A stretch of DNA of 7,938 nt from Chloroflexota bacterium (GTDB lineage: Bacteria; Chloroflexota; Dormibacteria; Aeolococcales; Aeolococcaceae). The position numbers and the translations under genes were made by a program. Below are positions 1-6,251 of the stretch, in pieces; within the stretch, counting starts at the first letter, position 1, and the number at the start of each line of letters is the position of its first letter. The DNA is taken from positions 11,700 to 19,637 of the forward strand of contig VBHE01000179.1 of the NCBI GenBank assembly GCA_005889515.1, written 5' to 3'. The notes beneath the pieces are model-generated. The model worked only from the letters and a program-made list of their open reading frames with translations. It was not told where the DNA came from and searched no databases.

Positions 1-426
1 TCGGCCGCGGGCCTCGGCCTCATCGTCGCCGGCGGCTACCTCGGCGGCGACCTCGTCTACGGCATCGGCACCATGGTCAACCGCAATGCCTTCCTCGAGG
101 CGCCTGAGGACTTCACCGACGTCGGCACCTCCGGGGACTTCCCCGAGGGTGCGCTGCGCCGGGTCCAGGCGAACGGGGCGGCGGTCCTCGTGGTGCGCCA
201 GAACGGGCGGCTCAACGCCATCGGCGCGGTCTGCTCCCACGCAGGCGGCCCGCTCGACGAGGGGACGCTCGAGGGCGGCTGCGTCACCTGTCCCTGGCAC
301 GGCTCGGTGTTCCGGATCGACGATGGCACCGTGGTGGGCGGTCCGGCGACCTTCTCCCAGCCGCCCTTCGAGGCGCGTGAGCACGACGGTCGGGTGGAGG
401 TGAAGGTGGCAGTCCCACTCCATTGA
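1..426 (+). CDS. Rieske [2Fe-2S] protein with N-terminal membrane domain (5' partial)
   Basis: The reading frame is open from the first base, so the gene begins upstream of the window; the ATG at 73 is internal. The first 25 or so residues (a Gly-rich hydrophobic stretch ending in GGYLGGDLVYGIGT) look like the end of a last transmembrane helix of a DUF2231-type membrane domain, a known fusion partner of Rieske domains. The rest is a soluble Rieske ferredoxin-like domain. Counting codons from base 1, the cluster ligands are Cys78 and His80 (CSH) and Cys97 and His100 (CPWH), giving C-x-H-x16-C-x2-H, the pattern for a [2Fe-2S] cluster held by two Cys and two His. The likely role is one-electron transfer at the membrane; the partner is unknown. 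The stop overlaps the next gene's TTG start, suggesting translational coupling with the SDR. The Rieske assignment is firm; the DUF2231 part rests on a short stretch. Confidence 0.92.
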   Translation, partial: SAAGLGLIVAGGYLGGDLVYGIGTMVNRNAFLEAPEDFTDVGTSGDFPEGALRRVQANGAAVLVVRQNGRLNAIGAVCSHAGGPLDEGTLEGGCVTCPWHGSVFRIDDGTVVGGPATFSQPPFEAREHDGRVEVKVAVPLH

Positions 427-1106
427 GCGCCGAGCGGGGCATCGCCGTCGTCGGCGGCGGTTCCGGCGCGCTCGGCCGCGCGGTGGCCGTCCGCCTGGTC
501 GCCGACGGCTTCGCGGTGGTCGTCGCCGCCCGGCGGCCGCCCGATCCCGACGTGCCCGGGGCGCTCTTCGTGCCCTGCAACCTCGGCGTCCCCGCCGACG
601 TCGAGGCGCTCGCCGCCCAGGTGGGTGCCCAGGGCCGGTGGGCGGCGGCGGTGAACGCCTCGGGCGGCTACTCCGGCGACCTCGGCCACCGGGTCTCGGA
701 GGACGACCGTGCCGCCGGGCTCGACGTCAACCTCCTCGGTCCCTGGCGGCTCGCCGCCGCCGCCGCGCGGGCGATGGAGGAGCAGGGCGGCGGCGGCGGC
801 ATCGTCAACGTGATCGGCCGGGCGGCGGTCGAGGTCGCCGCCGGTCAGGCGGTCTACCAGGTCGCCAAGACGGGGCTGCTCCGGCTCACCGAGGTGATGG
901 CCGCGGAGCTGCGCGAGGCGGGGATCACCGTGAACGCGGTGCTCCCGAGCATCATGGACACCCCGCTCAACCGGCGGATGATGCCGGACGCGGACTTCTC
1001 GCGCTGGGTGCCGGTCGAGCGCGTCGCCGCGGCGGTGTCGTGGCTCCTCTCCCCTGAGGCGGACCAGGTCAGCGGCGCCGCTGTGCCGGTGTACGGACGG
1101 GCCTGA
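423..1106 (+). CDS. SDR-family NAD(P)-dependent oxidoreductase with atypical active site
   Basis: This 227-residue protein is of normal length for a classical short-chain dehydrogenase/reductase. Visible landmarks are the Gly-rich dinucleotide loop GGGSGALG (11-18), an N-A-S-G strand (78-81) in place of NNAG, Asn103 in the DVNLLG helix, the Y-x3-K pair Tyr145/Lys149, and an LPSIMDTPLNR segment after strand six. The residue 13 before Tyr145, normally the catalytic Ser, is Gly132, and no Ser lies between 85 and 170 except Ser92. The C-terminus ends in VPVYGRA rather than the common V-D-G-G. The start is TTG at 423, inside the preceding stop (ATTGA overlap); no closer start leaves the Gly-rich loop intact. 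A purine-rich GGAGGTGAAGG lies at 396-406, rather far upstream, so coupling to the Rieske gene probably supplies ribosomes. The substrate is unknown. Confidence 0.9.
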   Translation: MSAERGIAVVGGGSGALGRAVAVRLVADGFAVVVAARRPPDPDVPGALFVPCNLGVPADVEALAAQVGAQGRWAAAVNASGGYSGDLGHRVSEDDRAAGLDVNLLGPWRLAAAAARAMEEQGGGGGIVNVIGRAAVEVAAGQAVYQVAKTGLLRLTEVMAAELREAGITVNAVLPSIMDTPLNRRMMPDADFSRWVPVERVAAAVSWLLSPEADQVSGAAVPVYGRA

Positions 1107-1120
1107 GCCGCGCCCTCCGG

Positions 1121-1189
1121 GGGCACAAACCGCGGGCGCCGGATGCTGTGCGCCCGACGGTGTCGCCGCCTCAGGCGGTGGTTTGTCCC
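1121..1189 (+). promoter_or_regulatory. Inverted motif pair GGGCACAAACC ... GGTTTGTCCC upstream of the PucR gene
   Basis: GGGCACAAACC at 1121-1131 faces GGTTTGTCCC at 1180-1189; the common core is ACAAACC/GGTTTGT (1125-1131 and 1180-1186). The two are AT-richer than their surroundings and lie about 35-100 bp upstream of a promoter-like block. The left copy recurs exactly at 3894-3904 upstream of the copper-propeller gene. This could be an operator or activator site, possibly for the PucR-type regulator encoded just downstream. That role is inferred from position and repetition only. Confidence 0.4.
1133..1156 (+). terminator. GC-rich hairpin after the SDR gene, possible terminator
   Basis: CGGGCGC (1133-1139) and GCGCCCG (1150-1156) form a 7-bp stem with a 10-base loop, 26 bp after the SDR stop. 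No T-run follows, so it is not a canonical intrinsic terminator; it may instead be structure within the regulatory region, since it lies between the two inverted ACAAACC motifs. Confidence 0.3.
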
Positions 1190-1254
1190 AACCGCGGCGG
1201 CAACGAGCCCCACGGGTGTCCGGTGACGCCGGTGTCAGCGCTCGGTACGGTGTC
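1158..1254 (+). repeat. Four short direct repeats of GGTGTC
   Basis: GGTGTC occurs at 1159-1164, 1215-1220, 1231-1236 and 1249-1254; three of the four are CGGTGTC. The last three surround the promoter-like block at intervals of 16 and 18 bp. Four copies of a six-base word in about 100 bp is more than expected, although the GC-rich background makes short GC words commoner. They may be binding half-sites; no function is demonstrated. Confidence 0.35.
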
Positions 1255-1256
1255 CG
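1217..1256 (+). promoter_or_regulatory. Putative promoter of the PucR-type regulator gene
   Basis: The block TGTCCGGTGACGC-N16-TACGGTGTCCG contains a -35-like GTGACG (1223-1228) and a -10-like TACGGT (1246-1251) separated by exactly 17 bp. Transcription would begin near 1257-1259, giving a leader of about 24 nt before the GTG start at 1282. The same block with the same spacing occurs at 3991-4030. A palindrome AGCGCT (1237-1242) sits in the spacer. The hexamers match the sigma-70 consensus only partly; the duplication is the stronger argument. Confidence 0.5.
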
Positions 1257-1264
1257 AAAGCGAC

Positions 1265-1271
1265 GGAGGGG
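1265..1271 (+). promoter_or_regulatory. Shine-Dalgarno site that fixes the GTG start at 1282
   Basis: GGAGGGG lies 10 bases before the GTG at 1282. The frame is open further upstream, to a possible GTG at 1183, but that start would place the promoter-like block and the GGTGTC repeats inside the coding region and has no such ribosome binding site. Confidence 0.65.
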
Positions 1272-1281
1272 ATCGAACAGA

Positions 1282-2895
1282 GTGCTGCCCGCACGCGAGG
1301 ACGACACCGACAGCGAGGAGCCCCGCGTCCTCACCCTGCGTGGCCGTCCCGCGACCGCCTCGGCGTTCCGCCGCCGTGCCGCGGTGGTCACCGTGGCGGA
1401 CTGCATGCGCCTGCCCGCGCTTCTCGGGAGCGAGGTCATCGCCGGCGCCGCCGCGCTCGACGCGGCCGTGCACCGCGCCTCCACGGCATCACAGACCCAG
1501 GGGTGCCTTCCCGGCGAGCTCCGCCTCCTGGGACGGATCCTCACCGCGGACGCGGTGCACGTCGCCCACGAGCGCGGCGCCGCCGCCCTGGCCGCGGCGG
1601 TGGTGTCCCCGGAGGCCGCGGCAGCGGCGAGGGTGCTGGGGCTGCCGCTCATCCGGCTCGCACACCACGTCGACCTCGACGTCATCGCCACCGAGCTCAC
1701 CGACTTCATCGTCAGCGCTCTCGAGGAGAGCCTCGCCAACCTGGGCCGGGTGACCTCGCGGCTCGCCGCCGCCGGCGCCACCGACCTGCGTGCCGAGAGC
1801 CTCGGGGACGCGCTCGCGGCGGCGGTGGGGGCCACGGTGATCATCGAGGACGTCGAGCACCGGGTGCTCTTCACCACCGATCCCAGCGCCGGGGAGAGCC
1901 TGCGGCTCGACGCGGACTTCTGCCGCGGCCTGGTGCGGACGGGGCGTCCCGCGTGGCTGCCCGTCGACCCACGGCTCGCCGACCCGGCGCCGCGGCTGGT
2001 GGCGCCGATCGTCGCCGCCTGCGAGGTGCTCGGCTACTGCAGCGCGATCTTCGCCGAGGGGGCGCCCGACCAGCGCGTCGTCACCATCGCGCTCGAGCAG
2101 GCCTCGAAGCTTCTCGGCCTCGCGCTGCTCCATGAGCGGGTGATCGGCATGAGCCGGCGGGCGGCCTGCGCGAGCATGCTCGTCGACCTGCTCGACGGCC
2201 GGATGTCGACCCAGCTGCTGCGCACCCGAGCGGCGCAGCTCGACATCGACCTCGGCACCGGCGTGATCGTCGCGCTCTTCGAGGGCCCGGCCGACCAGCG
2301 CCCCGAGGCGTGGCTGCGCCACGCGCTCACCGCCCTCGGCGGCCGGCGCGACACCCTCGTCGACGTCGTCGCCGGCGCGGTGGTGGCGCCGCTCGCCGGC
2401 TGGGACCGCCCTCGCGCGGTGCGCTGGCTGCGCGGCCTCTGCGTCGCCTGCGGGGGCGGCGCCGCGGTGCTCGGGCGCGGCACCGAGCTCGACGGCGTGC
2501 CCGCGGCGTACGCGGAGACGCGCCGGGTGCTCGACATCGTGGCGCGCTCCGAGGCGGCGTCGCGCGGCGCCGTCGTCGACGTCGAGGACCTCGGCCTGCT
2601 CGGCGTGCTCATCGACTCCTCGAGCAGCGGCGCGCTCGAGCGCTTCTGGCAGCGCCGGCTCGCCCCTCTGCGCGAGTACGACGCGCGGGAGCGAAGCGAC
2701 CTCTGCGGGTCGCTCGTCGCCTTCTTCGAGGAGGGCGGACTGCGCCGCGCGGCGCGGCGCATGAACCTCCATCCCAACTCCTTCAGCTACCGTCTGCGCC
2801 GGGCCGAGCAGATCGGCGGCTTCTCGCTCGCCGATCCCGACGACCGTCTCGAGCTCCAGCTCGCGCTGCGCTGCCGGCGCCTCCTCGGCGGCTGA
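1282..2895 (+). CDS. PucR/CdaR-type transcriptional regulator
   Basis: This 537-residue protein is predicted from the GTG at 1282. Residues 36-135 (starting VVTVADCMRLPAL) resemble a PucR N-terminal ligand domain, though shorter and more diverged than usual. Residues 170-285 look like a GAF-like alpha/beta sensor region, and residues 290-420 fit the degenerate GGDEF-like module of CdaR/PucR proteins. The C-terminal 455-535 is the family's helix-turn-helix: a FFEEGGLRRAARRMNLHPNS stretch (481-500) followed by YRLRRAEQIGG. Such proteins are cytoplasmic DNA-binding activators or repressors responding to small molecules; the ligand here is unknown. The gene has its own promoter-like region, and an apparently related module precedes the copper-propeller gene, so autoregulation plus control of the copper genes is a reasonable inference. 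The neighbouring permease-like gene starts 25 bp after the stop and could be co-transcribed. Confidence 0.88.
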   Translation: MLPAREDDTDSEEPRVLTLRGRPATASAFRRRAAVVTVADCMRLPALLGSEVIAGAAALDAAVHRASTASQTQGCLPGELRLLGRILTADAVHVAHERGAAALAAAVVSPEAAAAARVLGLPLIRLAHHVDLDVIATELTDFIVSALEESLANLGRVTSRLAAAGATDLRAESLGDALAAAVGATVIIEDVEHRVLFTTDPSAGESLRLDADFCRGLVRTGRPAWLPVDPRLADPAPRLVAPIVAACEVLGYCSAIFAEGAPDQRVVTIALEQASKLLGLALLHERVIGMSRRAACASMLVDLLDGRMSTQLLRTRAAQLDIDLGTGVIVALFEGPADQRPEAWLRHALTALGGRRDTLVDVVAGAVVAPLAGWDRPRAVRWLRGLCVACGGGAAVLGRGTELDGVPAAYAETRRVLDIVARSEAASRGAVVDVEDLGLLGVLIDSSSSGALERFWQRRLAPLREYDARERSDLCGSLVAFFEEGGLRRAARRMNLHPNSFSYRLRRAEQIGGFSLADPDDRLELQLALRCRRLLGG

Positions 2896-2920
2896 CCTGG
2901 CGCCCGTCGGCCGTCTCGTC

Positions 2921-4010
2921 GTGGGCGCGGCGGTCGCGACCGTCGCCCTGCTCGCGACCCTGATCGTCCCGCTCACCCAGGCGGACAACCGCCTCGAGCC
3001 GGTGGTGCTCGGCTGCGTCGCCGCGGGTCTGATGGCGGGGCTCGGCGTGCTGGGGCCGCGCCGGCTGCTGCACGGCATCGCCGGCATCGCGGTGCTCGCC
3101 GCCGCTCTGCTGCCGTCGCTGACCGCGGACCCTGTCTGGATGCGCCGGACCGGCAGCGCTCGGCGTGGTCGTGGTCACCGGCTGGGGTGGCCAACCGTTC
3201 CTCGCGCCGCTGGCGGTGAGCGGCGCGTGTGCCGCCACCGTGGCCGGGGTGATGGAGCATCTCGGGCAGCCGCCGATCACCGGGGTGTGCTGCGCCATGG
3301 CGCTCGCGCTCGCCTGCGGTCTGCTGCTCGGTGCGGTCTGCGGCGGGCGCGGCCAGGCGGCGATCGCGGTGATCACCCTCGGCGTCGCCGGGCTGATCGA
3401 CGCCACCGTGCTGCGCGCCGGCGGTGGACGGATGCTTCCCGGATACGGCCCCGGCTCCCCGATTCTGCGGCACGACCTGACCCTTGCCCTGCTCGCCGCC
3501 GCCCTGCTCGTGGTCGCGGCGATGCGTCGCCGCGGGCTGCGGCTCGCGCTCGTCGCCGGTCGCGCCGGCGCGATCGCGGCGGTGCGCGGCGTCGACGTGC
3601 GTTCGACCCGGCTGGCGGCCTGGGTGACCGCGACCGTGCTCGCCGGTGCGGCGGGATGTGCGCTCGTCCTCGATCAGGGCGGTGTCACCCCGGCGCCGCT
3701 CGGCGCCGCGGCGTCGCTGCGGCTCACGGCGCTGGTGATGCTCACCGGCGCATCGCGCAGCGGCGCCGCGATCGTCGCCGGCGCGGTCTGCGGACTCGCT
3801 CCGGGGACCGACGGCGCCGCGCCCGCGTGGCTCGACCTCGTCGTTGGGACGTCCGTGGTGGTCGGGGTGCTCTCGCGCGAGTGGCGGCGGACCGGGCACA
3901 AACCATCGCTCGGGTTGATTGGGCCTGCCGCCGGAGGCCTGCTCCGACCCGTGACTCCATCCCACAAGCACGGGGCGGGCTTCGGCGTGATGTCCGGTGA
4001 CGCTGAATGA
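2921..4010 (+). pseudogene. Frameshifted LivM-like branched-chain amino acid ABC transporter permease
   Basis: Two frames are needed to read this membrane protein. From GTG 2921 to about 3155 frame 2 has near-total G/C in third positions and encodes about 78 mostly hydrophobic residues with about three membrane segments. From about 3156 to 4010 the coding signal moves to frame 3: ALGVVVVTGWGGQ resembles the LivM 'lGLNLLtGyaGQ' segment, and the later VRGVDVRSTRLAAWVTATVL (3583-3642) matches the cytoplasmic loop of LivM permeases, followed by a further membrane region. Removing one base near 3150-3160 would give about 360 residues, near normal LivM length. No partner permease, ATPases or binding protein lie in the window. 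From about 3894 the codon usage becomes AT-richer, and the last 38 or so residues look non-coding, as if an original stop was lost. It may be a decaying gene, or an intact gene with an assembly indel. The ABC permease assignment is moderate. Confidence 0.6.
3894..3904 (+). promoter_or_regulatory. Second copy of GGGCACAAACC, upstream of the copper-propeller gene
   Basis: This is an exact 11-base copy of the 1121-1131 motif. It lies 97 bp before the TGTCCGGTGACGC promoter block here, against 96 bp at the PucR gene. It falls inside the reading frame of the permease-like gene, exactly where that frame's codon usage stops looking coding. A partial inverted partner, AACC (3901-3904) and GGTT (3913-3916), flanks 8 bases. 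Confidence 0.4.
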
Positions 4011-4030
4011 GGCGCCTCCTACGCTGACCG
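3991..4030 (+). promoter_or_regulatory. Putative promoter of the copper-propeller gene
   Basis: TGTCCGGTGACGC-N16-TACGCTGACCG repeats the PucR promoter block: the first 13 bases are identical, the gap is the same length, and 9 of the last 11 bases match. The -35-like element is GTGACG (3997-4002) and the -10-like element TACGCT (4020-4025), with a 17-bp spacer. A perfect 10-bp palindrome GAGGCGCCTC (4009-4018) fills the spacer and is centred at the same distance from the -10 as AGCGCT is in the PucR copy. Transcription is expected to start near 4031-4033, leaving about 140 nt of leader before the TTG at 4172. Confidence 0.5.
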
Positions 4031-4032
4031 TC

Positions 4033-4116
4033 ATGGTTCGGTTCGCGTTCCCCGTGTCCGCGCATGACGAGTGCAGCCATCGCCCGCGCGGTCGATCTGT
4101 CGGATCCCCGGCGTGA
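4033..4116 (+). CDS. Possible leaderless small ORF (27 aa) in the 5' leader
   Basis: An ATG lies 8 bases after the predicted -10 element, exactly where a leaderless message would begin, and opens a 27-codon frame ending in TGA at 4114-4116. The peptide starts MVRFAFPVSAH and contains a DECSHRPRGRS segment with one Cys and two His. About three quarters of third positions are G/C, lower than in the main genes, so coding is not proven. If translated, it could act as a leader peptide controlling the downstream copper gene; this is inference from position only. Confidence 0.25.
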   Translation: MVRFAFPVSAHDECSHRPRGRSVGSPA

Positions 4117-4157
4117 CGGCAGGCGCCGCGACGCCAGGCGGAAGTTCGGACGAAGTC

Positions 4158-4164
4158 GGAGGTG
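4158..4164 (+). promoter_or_regulatory. Strong Shine-Dalgarno site supporting a TTG start at 4172
   Basis: GGAGGTG is followed by a 7-base, A-rich spacer and TTG at 4172. No ATG or GTG in the same frame is placed as well, and this start puts a run of arginines and a hydrophobic stretch at the N-terminus as expected for an exported protein. Confidence 0.7.
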
Positions 4165-4171
4165 ACACAAA

Positions 4172-6226
4172 TTGGCTGAAGTCGTAGCACCGAGCAGACG
4201 GAGGAGACGGTTGCGCCTGCTCCCCCTGCTGGTGGTTCCCGCACTCCTCGGCACCGTGGCCTTCGGAGGCGCACGGATCTCGTCGAGCAAGCCGGTGGCG
4301 GCGGCGGGTGAGCTGCCGCTGGTTCCCCCCATCTTCCATCTGAACGACGGACCGACCTGGTTCGACACCGGCGTCGACGTGTCCGGAACCCATTCACTCG
4401 CGGTCGCCACCCCGGGCACGCAGGTGAAGTTCATCGTCGGCCCGCCCGACACCCTGAGCGACCACGATCCCGACAGCGTGATCTGGCCGACCGGCGCCGA
4501 GGGCATGCCGTTCCACAACGACGGCGGCTTCATCGGCGAGAAGTCGGTCACCCTGACCACCCCGGGTCTCTACGCCTTCCAGTGCACCATCCATCCCTAC
4601 ATGCTGGGGGCGGTGCTGGTGGTGGACCCGGCGGCGACCTCCAACGGGACCCTGATCCCCGACTTCGGGAAGATGCTGAGCGTCCGCGGCGTCGACAAGC
4701 CGCTGCCCTCGGCGTCGGACTACATCTACCGCCTGGTGCGGACCTTCTTCATCATCAGCAACGCCGACAAGACCGGGTCGTGGATGCCCCGCTACGCTCC
4801 GGCGCCGATCATCGTGCACGACGCCAACGGGGTCCCGACCCTGATCCCGAACCTCGAGGCGTTCTTCCATCAGTACTTCCATGAGCCGATCGCCATCCCC
4901 GCGATCACCGATGCGATGCATCCCAAGGTCCCGGGCGTCGGCGAGGTCATGCAGTCGACGCAGATGGAGGAGCTCAACGAGAAGGCCTACCCCGGCACGG
5001 TGACCTTCATCGACGCCAACACCTGGCAGGTTGCGCGCAAGTTCGGCCTGCCGACGATCAACAACGGCGGTGGCCTCGACAACCCCCACAACCAGTGGGC
5101 GAGCCGGGACGAGAACACCATCTACTCCGACGAGTGGTTCTCGAACAAGACCACCGCGTTCGACCGCTACAGCGGGCAGATGCTCCGCCAGACGGTGGTC
5201 GGCCTCTCGCCCGCGCACGTCATGACCCGCAGCGGTACCGACGAGCTGATCGTCGGCATCAACGGCGAGAACAAGCTCACCGAGGTCGCCCCGGGCGACA
5301 ACGGGGTGACCAAGGACTTCTCAGCCAACCTCCCCGGCGAGGGCATCGCCCATCCGCACGCTCACTGGCTGAGCGGTGACGGCAACACGGCGGTCGCCCC
5401 CAACGCCAACTTCGACAGCGCCTCGCTGTTCAACCTCAACGCCCCCGATCCCGACCTCTCGATCACCAAGCGGGCGTTCGTCGGCAGCATCCCGATCGCG
5501 ACCGGGATGAGCTCGACCGCCGACCGGGCCTACTCGGCCGGACTGATGAGCAACAACATCGTCTGCATCTCGACCGCGGGCCCCGCCTGCCATGACGGCG
5601 GTCGGCTGGTCGACACCAAGAACATCTCGCTCACCAAGGGCTACGACTACGTGACCGGGTCGCAGGGCGGCGGCGGCACGGGTCTGCCCGTCGCCTTCCC
5701 GCCGTTCAGCTCGGACGCGGGTCCGGCGGCACCGGGCCTCCTGCCCATCCAGAACGCGGTCAGCCCCGACAACAAGGTCATGGTCGTGGCCAATGCGGCC
5801 TCGGGCAACATGGACGTGATCGACATCGCCAAGGACGAGGTGATCAAGGTCCTGCCCTGTGATCCCGGGTGCCACGGCGTCAACTGGGGTGCCAAGAAGG
5901 GCGGCGGCTACTACGCCTACGTCACCAGCAAGTTCGCCAACGTCACGTCGGTCGTCGACCCCGATCCCTCGGGCACCGGTGACATCTCCCAGGTCGCCGT
6001 GGTCGGCAAGTTCCTGACCGACATCGGCCCGAGCACCAAGAGTGACGTCACTCCCAAGAAGTTCAACGGAGTCCACGGCGAGTACACGCTCGACGGGATG
6101 GGCGGCCAGGGCGTGATCCCGCTGCCCATCGTCTACAACGGCTGGGTCCAGAAGCTCCCCGACGGGCTGAAGGCCGAGCTCACCTGCCGGCAGCGCGATC
6201 CGATGAATCCGAGAGCCTGCGGCTGA
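4172..6226 (+). CDS. Exported blue-copper (cupredoxin) / beta-propeller protein
   Basis: This 684-residue protein starts at TTG 4172. Residues 9-45 form an export signal or N-terminal anchor: an Arg-rich stretch, then LLPLLVVPALLGTVAF. Residues 70-153 are a cupredoxin domain with likely type-1 copper ligands His98, Cys138, His141 and Met144; the C-x2-H-x2-M spacing is that of amicyanin. Residues 270-660 read as repeated beta strands of a propeller (for example VTFIDANTWQV, SPAHVMTRSG, MDVIDIAKDEVIKVL). This region carries unusual metal-capable residues: PHNQW (His306), HPHAHW (His394, 396, 398), Cys465, Cys473-His474, Cys563-x3-Cys567-His568 and His635. The product should act outside the cytoplasmic membrane, passing electrons between the copper domain and an unidentified site. 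It is not a NosZ-type N2O reductase: domain order is reversed and the cupredoxin lacks the CuA second Cys. The next gene encodes another exported copper protein. The enzymatic role is unknown; I believe related copper-propeller proteins exist but cannot name a characterised one. Confidence 0.85.
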   Translation: MAEVVAPSRRRRRLRLLPLLVVPALLGTVAFGGARISSSKPVAAAGELPLVPPIFHLNDGPTWFDTGVDVSGTHSLAVATPGTQVKFIVGPPDTLSDHDPDSVIWPTGAEGMPFHNDGGFIGEKSVTLTTPGLYAFQCTIHPYMLGAVLVVDPAATSNGTLIPDFGKMLSVRGVDKPLPSASDYIYRLVRTFFIISNADKTGSWMPRYAPAPIIVHDANGVPTLIPNLEAFFHQYFHEPIAIPAITDAMHPKVPGVGEVMQSTQMEELNEKAYPGTVTFIDANTWQVARKFGLPTINNGGGLDNPHNQWASRDENTIYSDEWFSNKTTAFDRYSGQMLRQTVVGLSPAHVMTRSGTDELIVGINGENKLTEVAPGDNGVTKDFSANLPGEGIAHPHAHWLSGDGNTAVAPNANFDSASLFNLNAPDPDLSITKRAFVGSIPIATGMSSTADRAYSAGLMSNNIVCISTAGPACHDGGRLVDTKNISLTKGYDYVTGSQGGGGTGLPVAFPPFSSDAGPAAPGLLPIQNAVSPDNKVMVVANAASGNMDVIDIAKDEVIKVLPCDPGCHGVNWGAKKGGGYYAYVTSKFANVTSVVDPDPSGTGDISQVAVVGKFLTDIGPSTKSDVTPKKFNGVHGEYTLDGMGGQGVIPLPIVYNGWVQKLPDGLKAELTCRQRDPMNPRACG

Positions 6227-6251
6227 TTCGAAGGAACACCTGATCGCCTTC

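Noticed and set aside
1166..1178. Small palindrome CCGCC-TCA-GGCGG as a terminator
   Set aside because: The stem is 5 bp with a 3-base loop and no T-run; such palindromes are expected in GC-rich DNA.
1183..1281. Longer PucR start at GTG 1183
   Set aside because: The added 33 residues are Arg-rich without family similarity, lack a ribosome binding site, and would cover the promoter block; GTG 1282 has GGAGGGG.
57..1877. 606-codon open frame on the minus strand
   Set aside because: It lies opposite the Rieske, SDR and PucR genes, all with clear motifs; its composition (long Arg/Ala/Ser/Pro runs) is typical of antisense frames in GC-rich DNA.
1489..3087. 532-codon open frame on the minus strand
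   Set aside because: It mirrors the PucR gene, shows no recognisable domain, and is rich in low-complexity Arg, Gly, Glu and His.
3160..4000. Frame 2 continuing open after 3160
   Set aside because: The translation becomes Arg-rich and loses membrane segments and G/C third-position bias, whereas frame 3 gains both.
4172..6226. Nitrous oxide reductase (NosZ)
   Set aside because: NosZ has the cupredoxin at the C-terminus with two CuA Cys; here it is N-terminal with a single Cys and amicyanin spacing.
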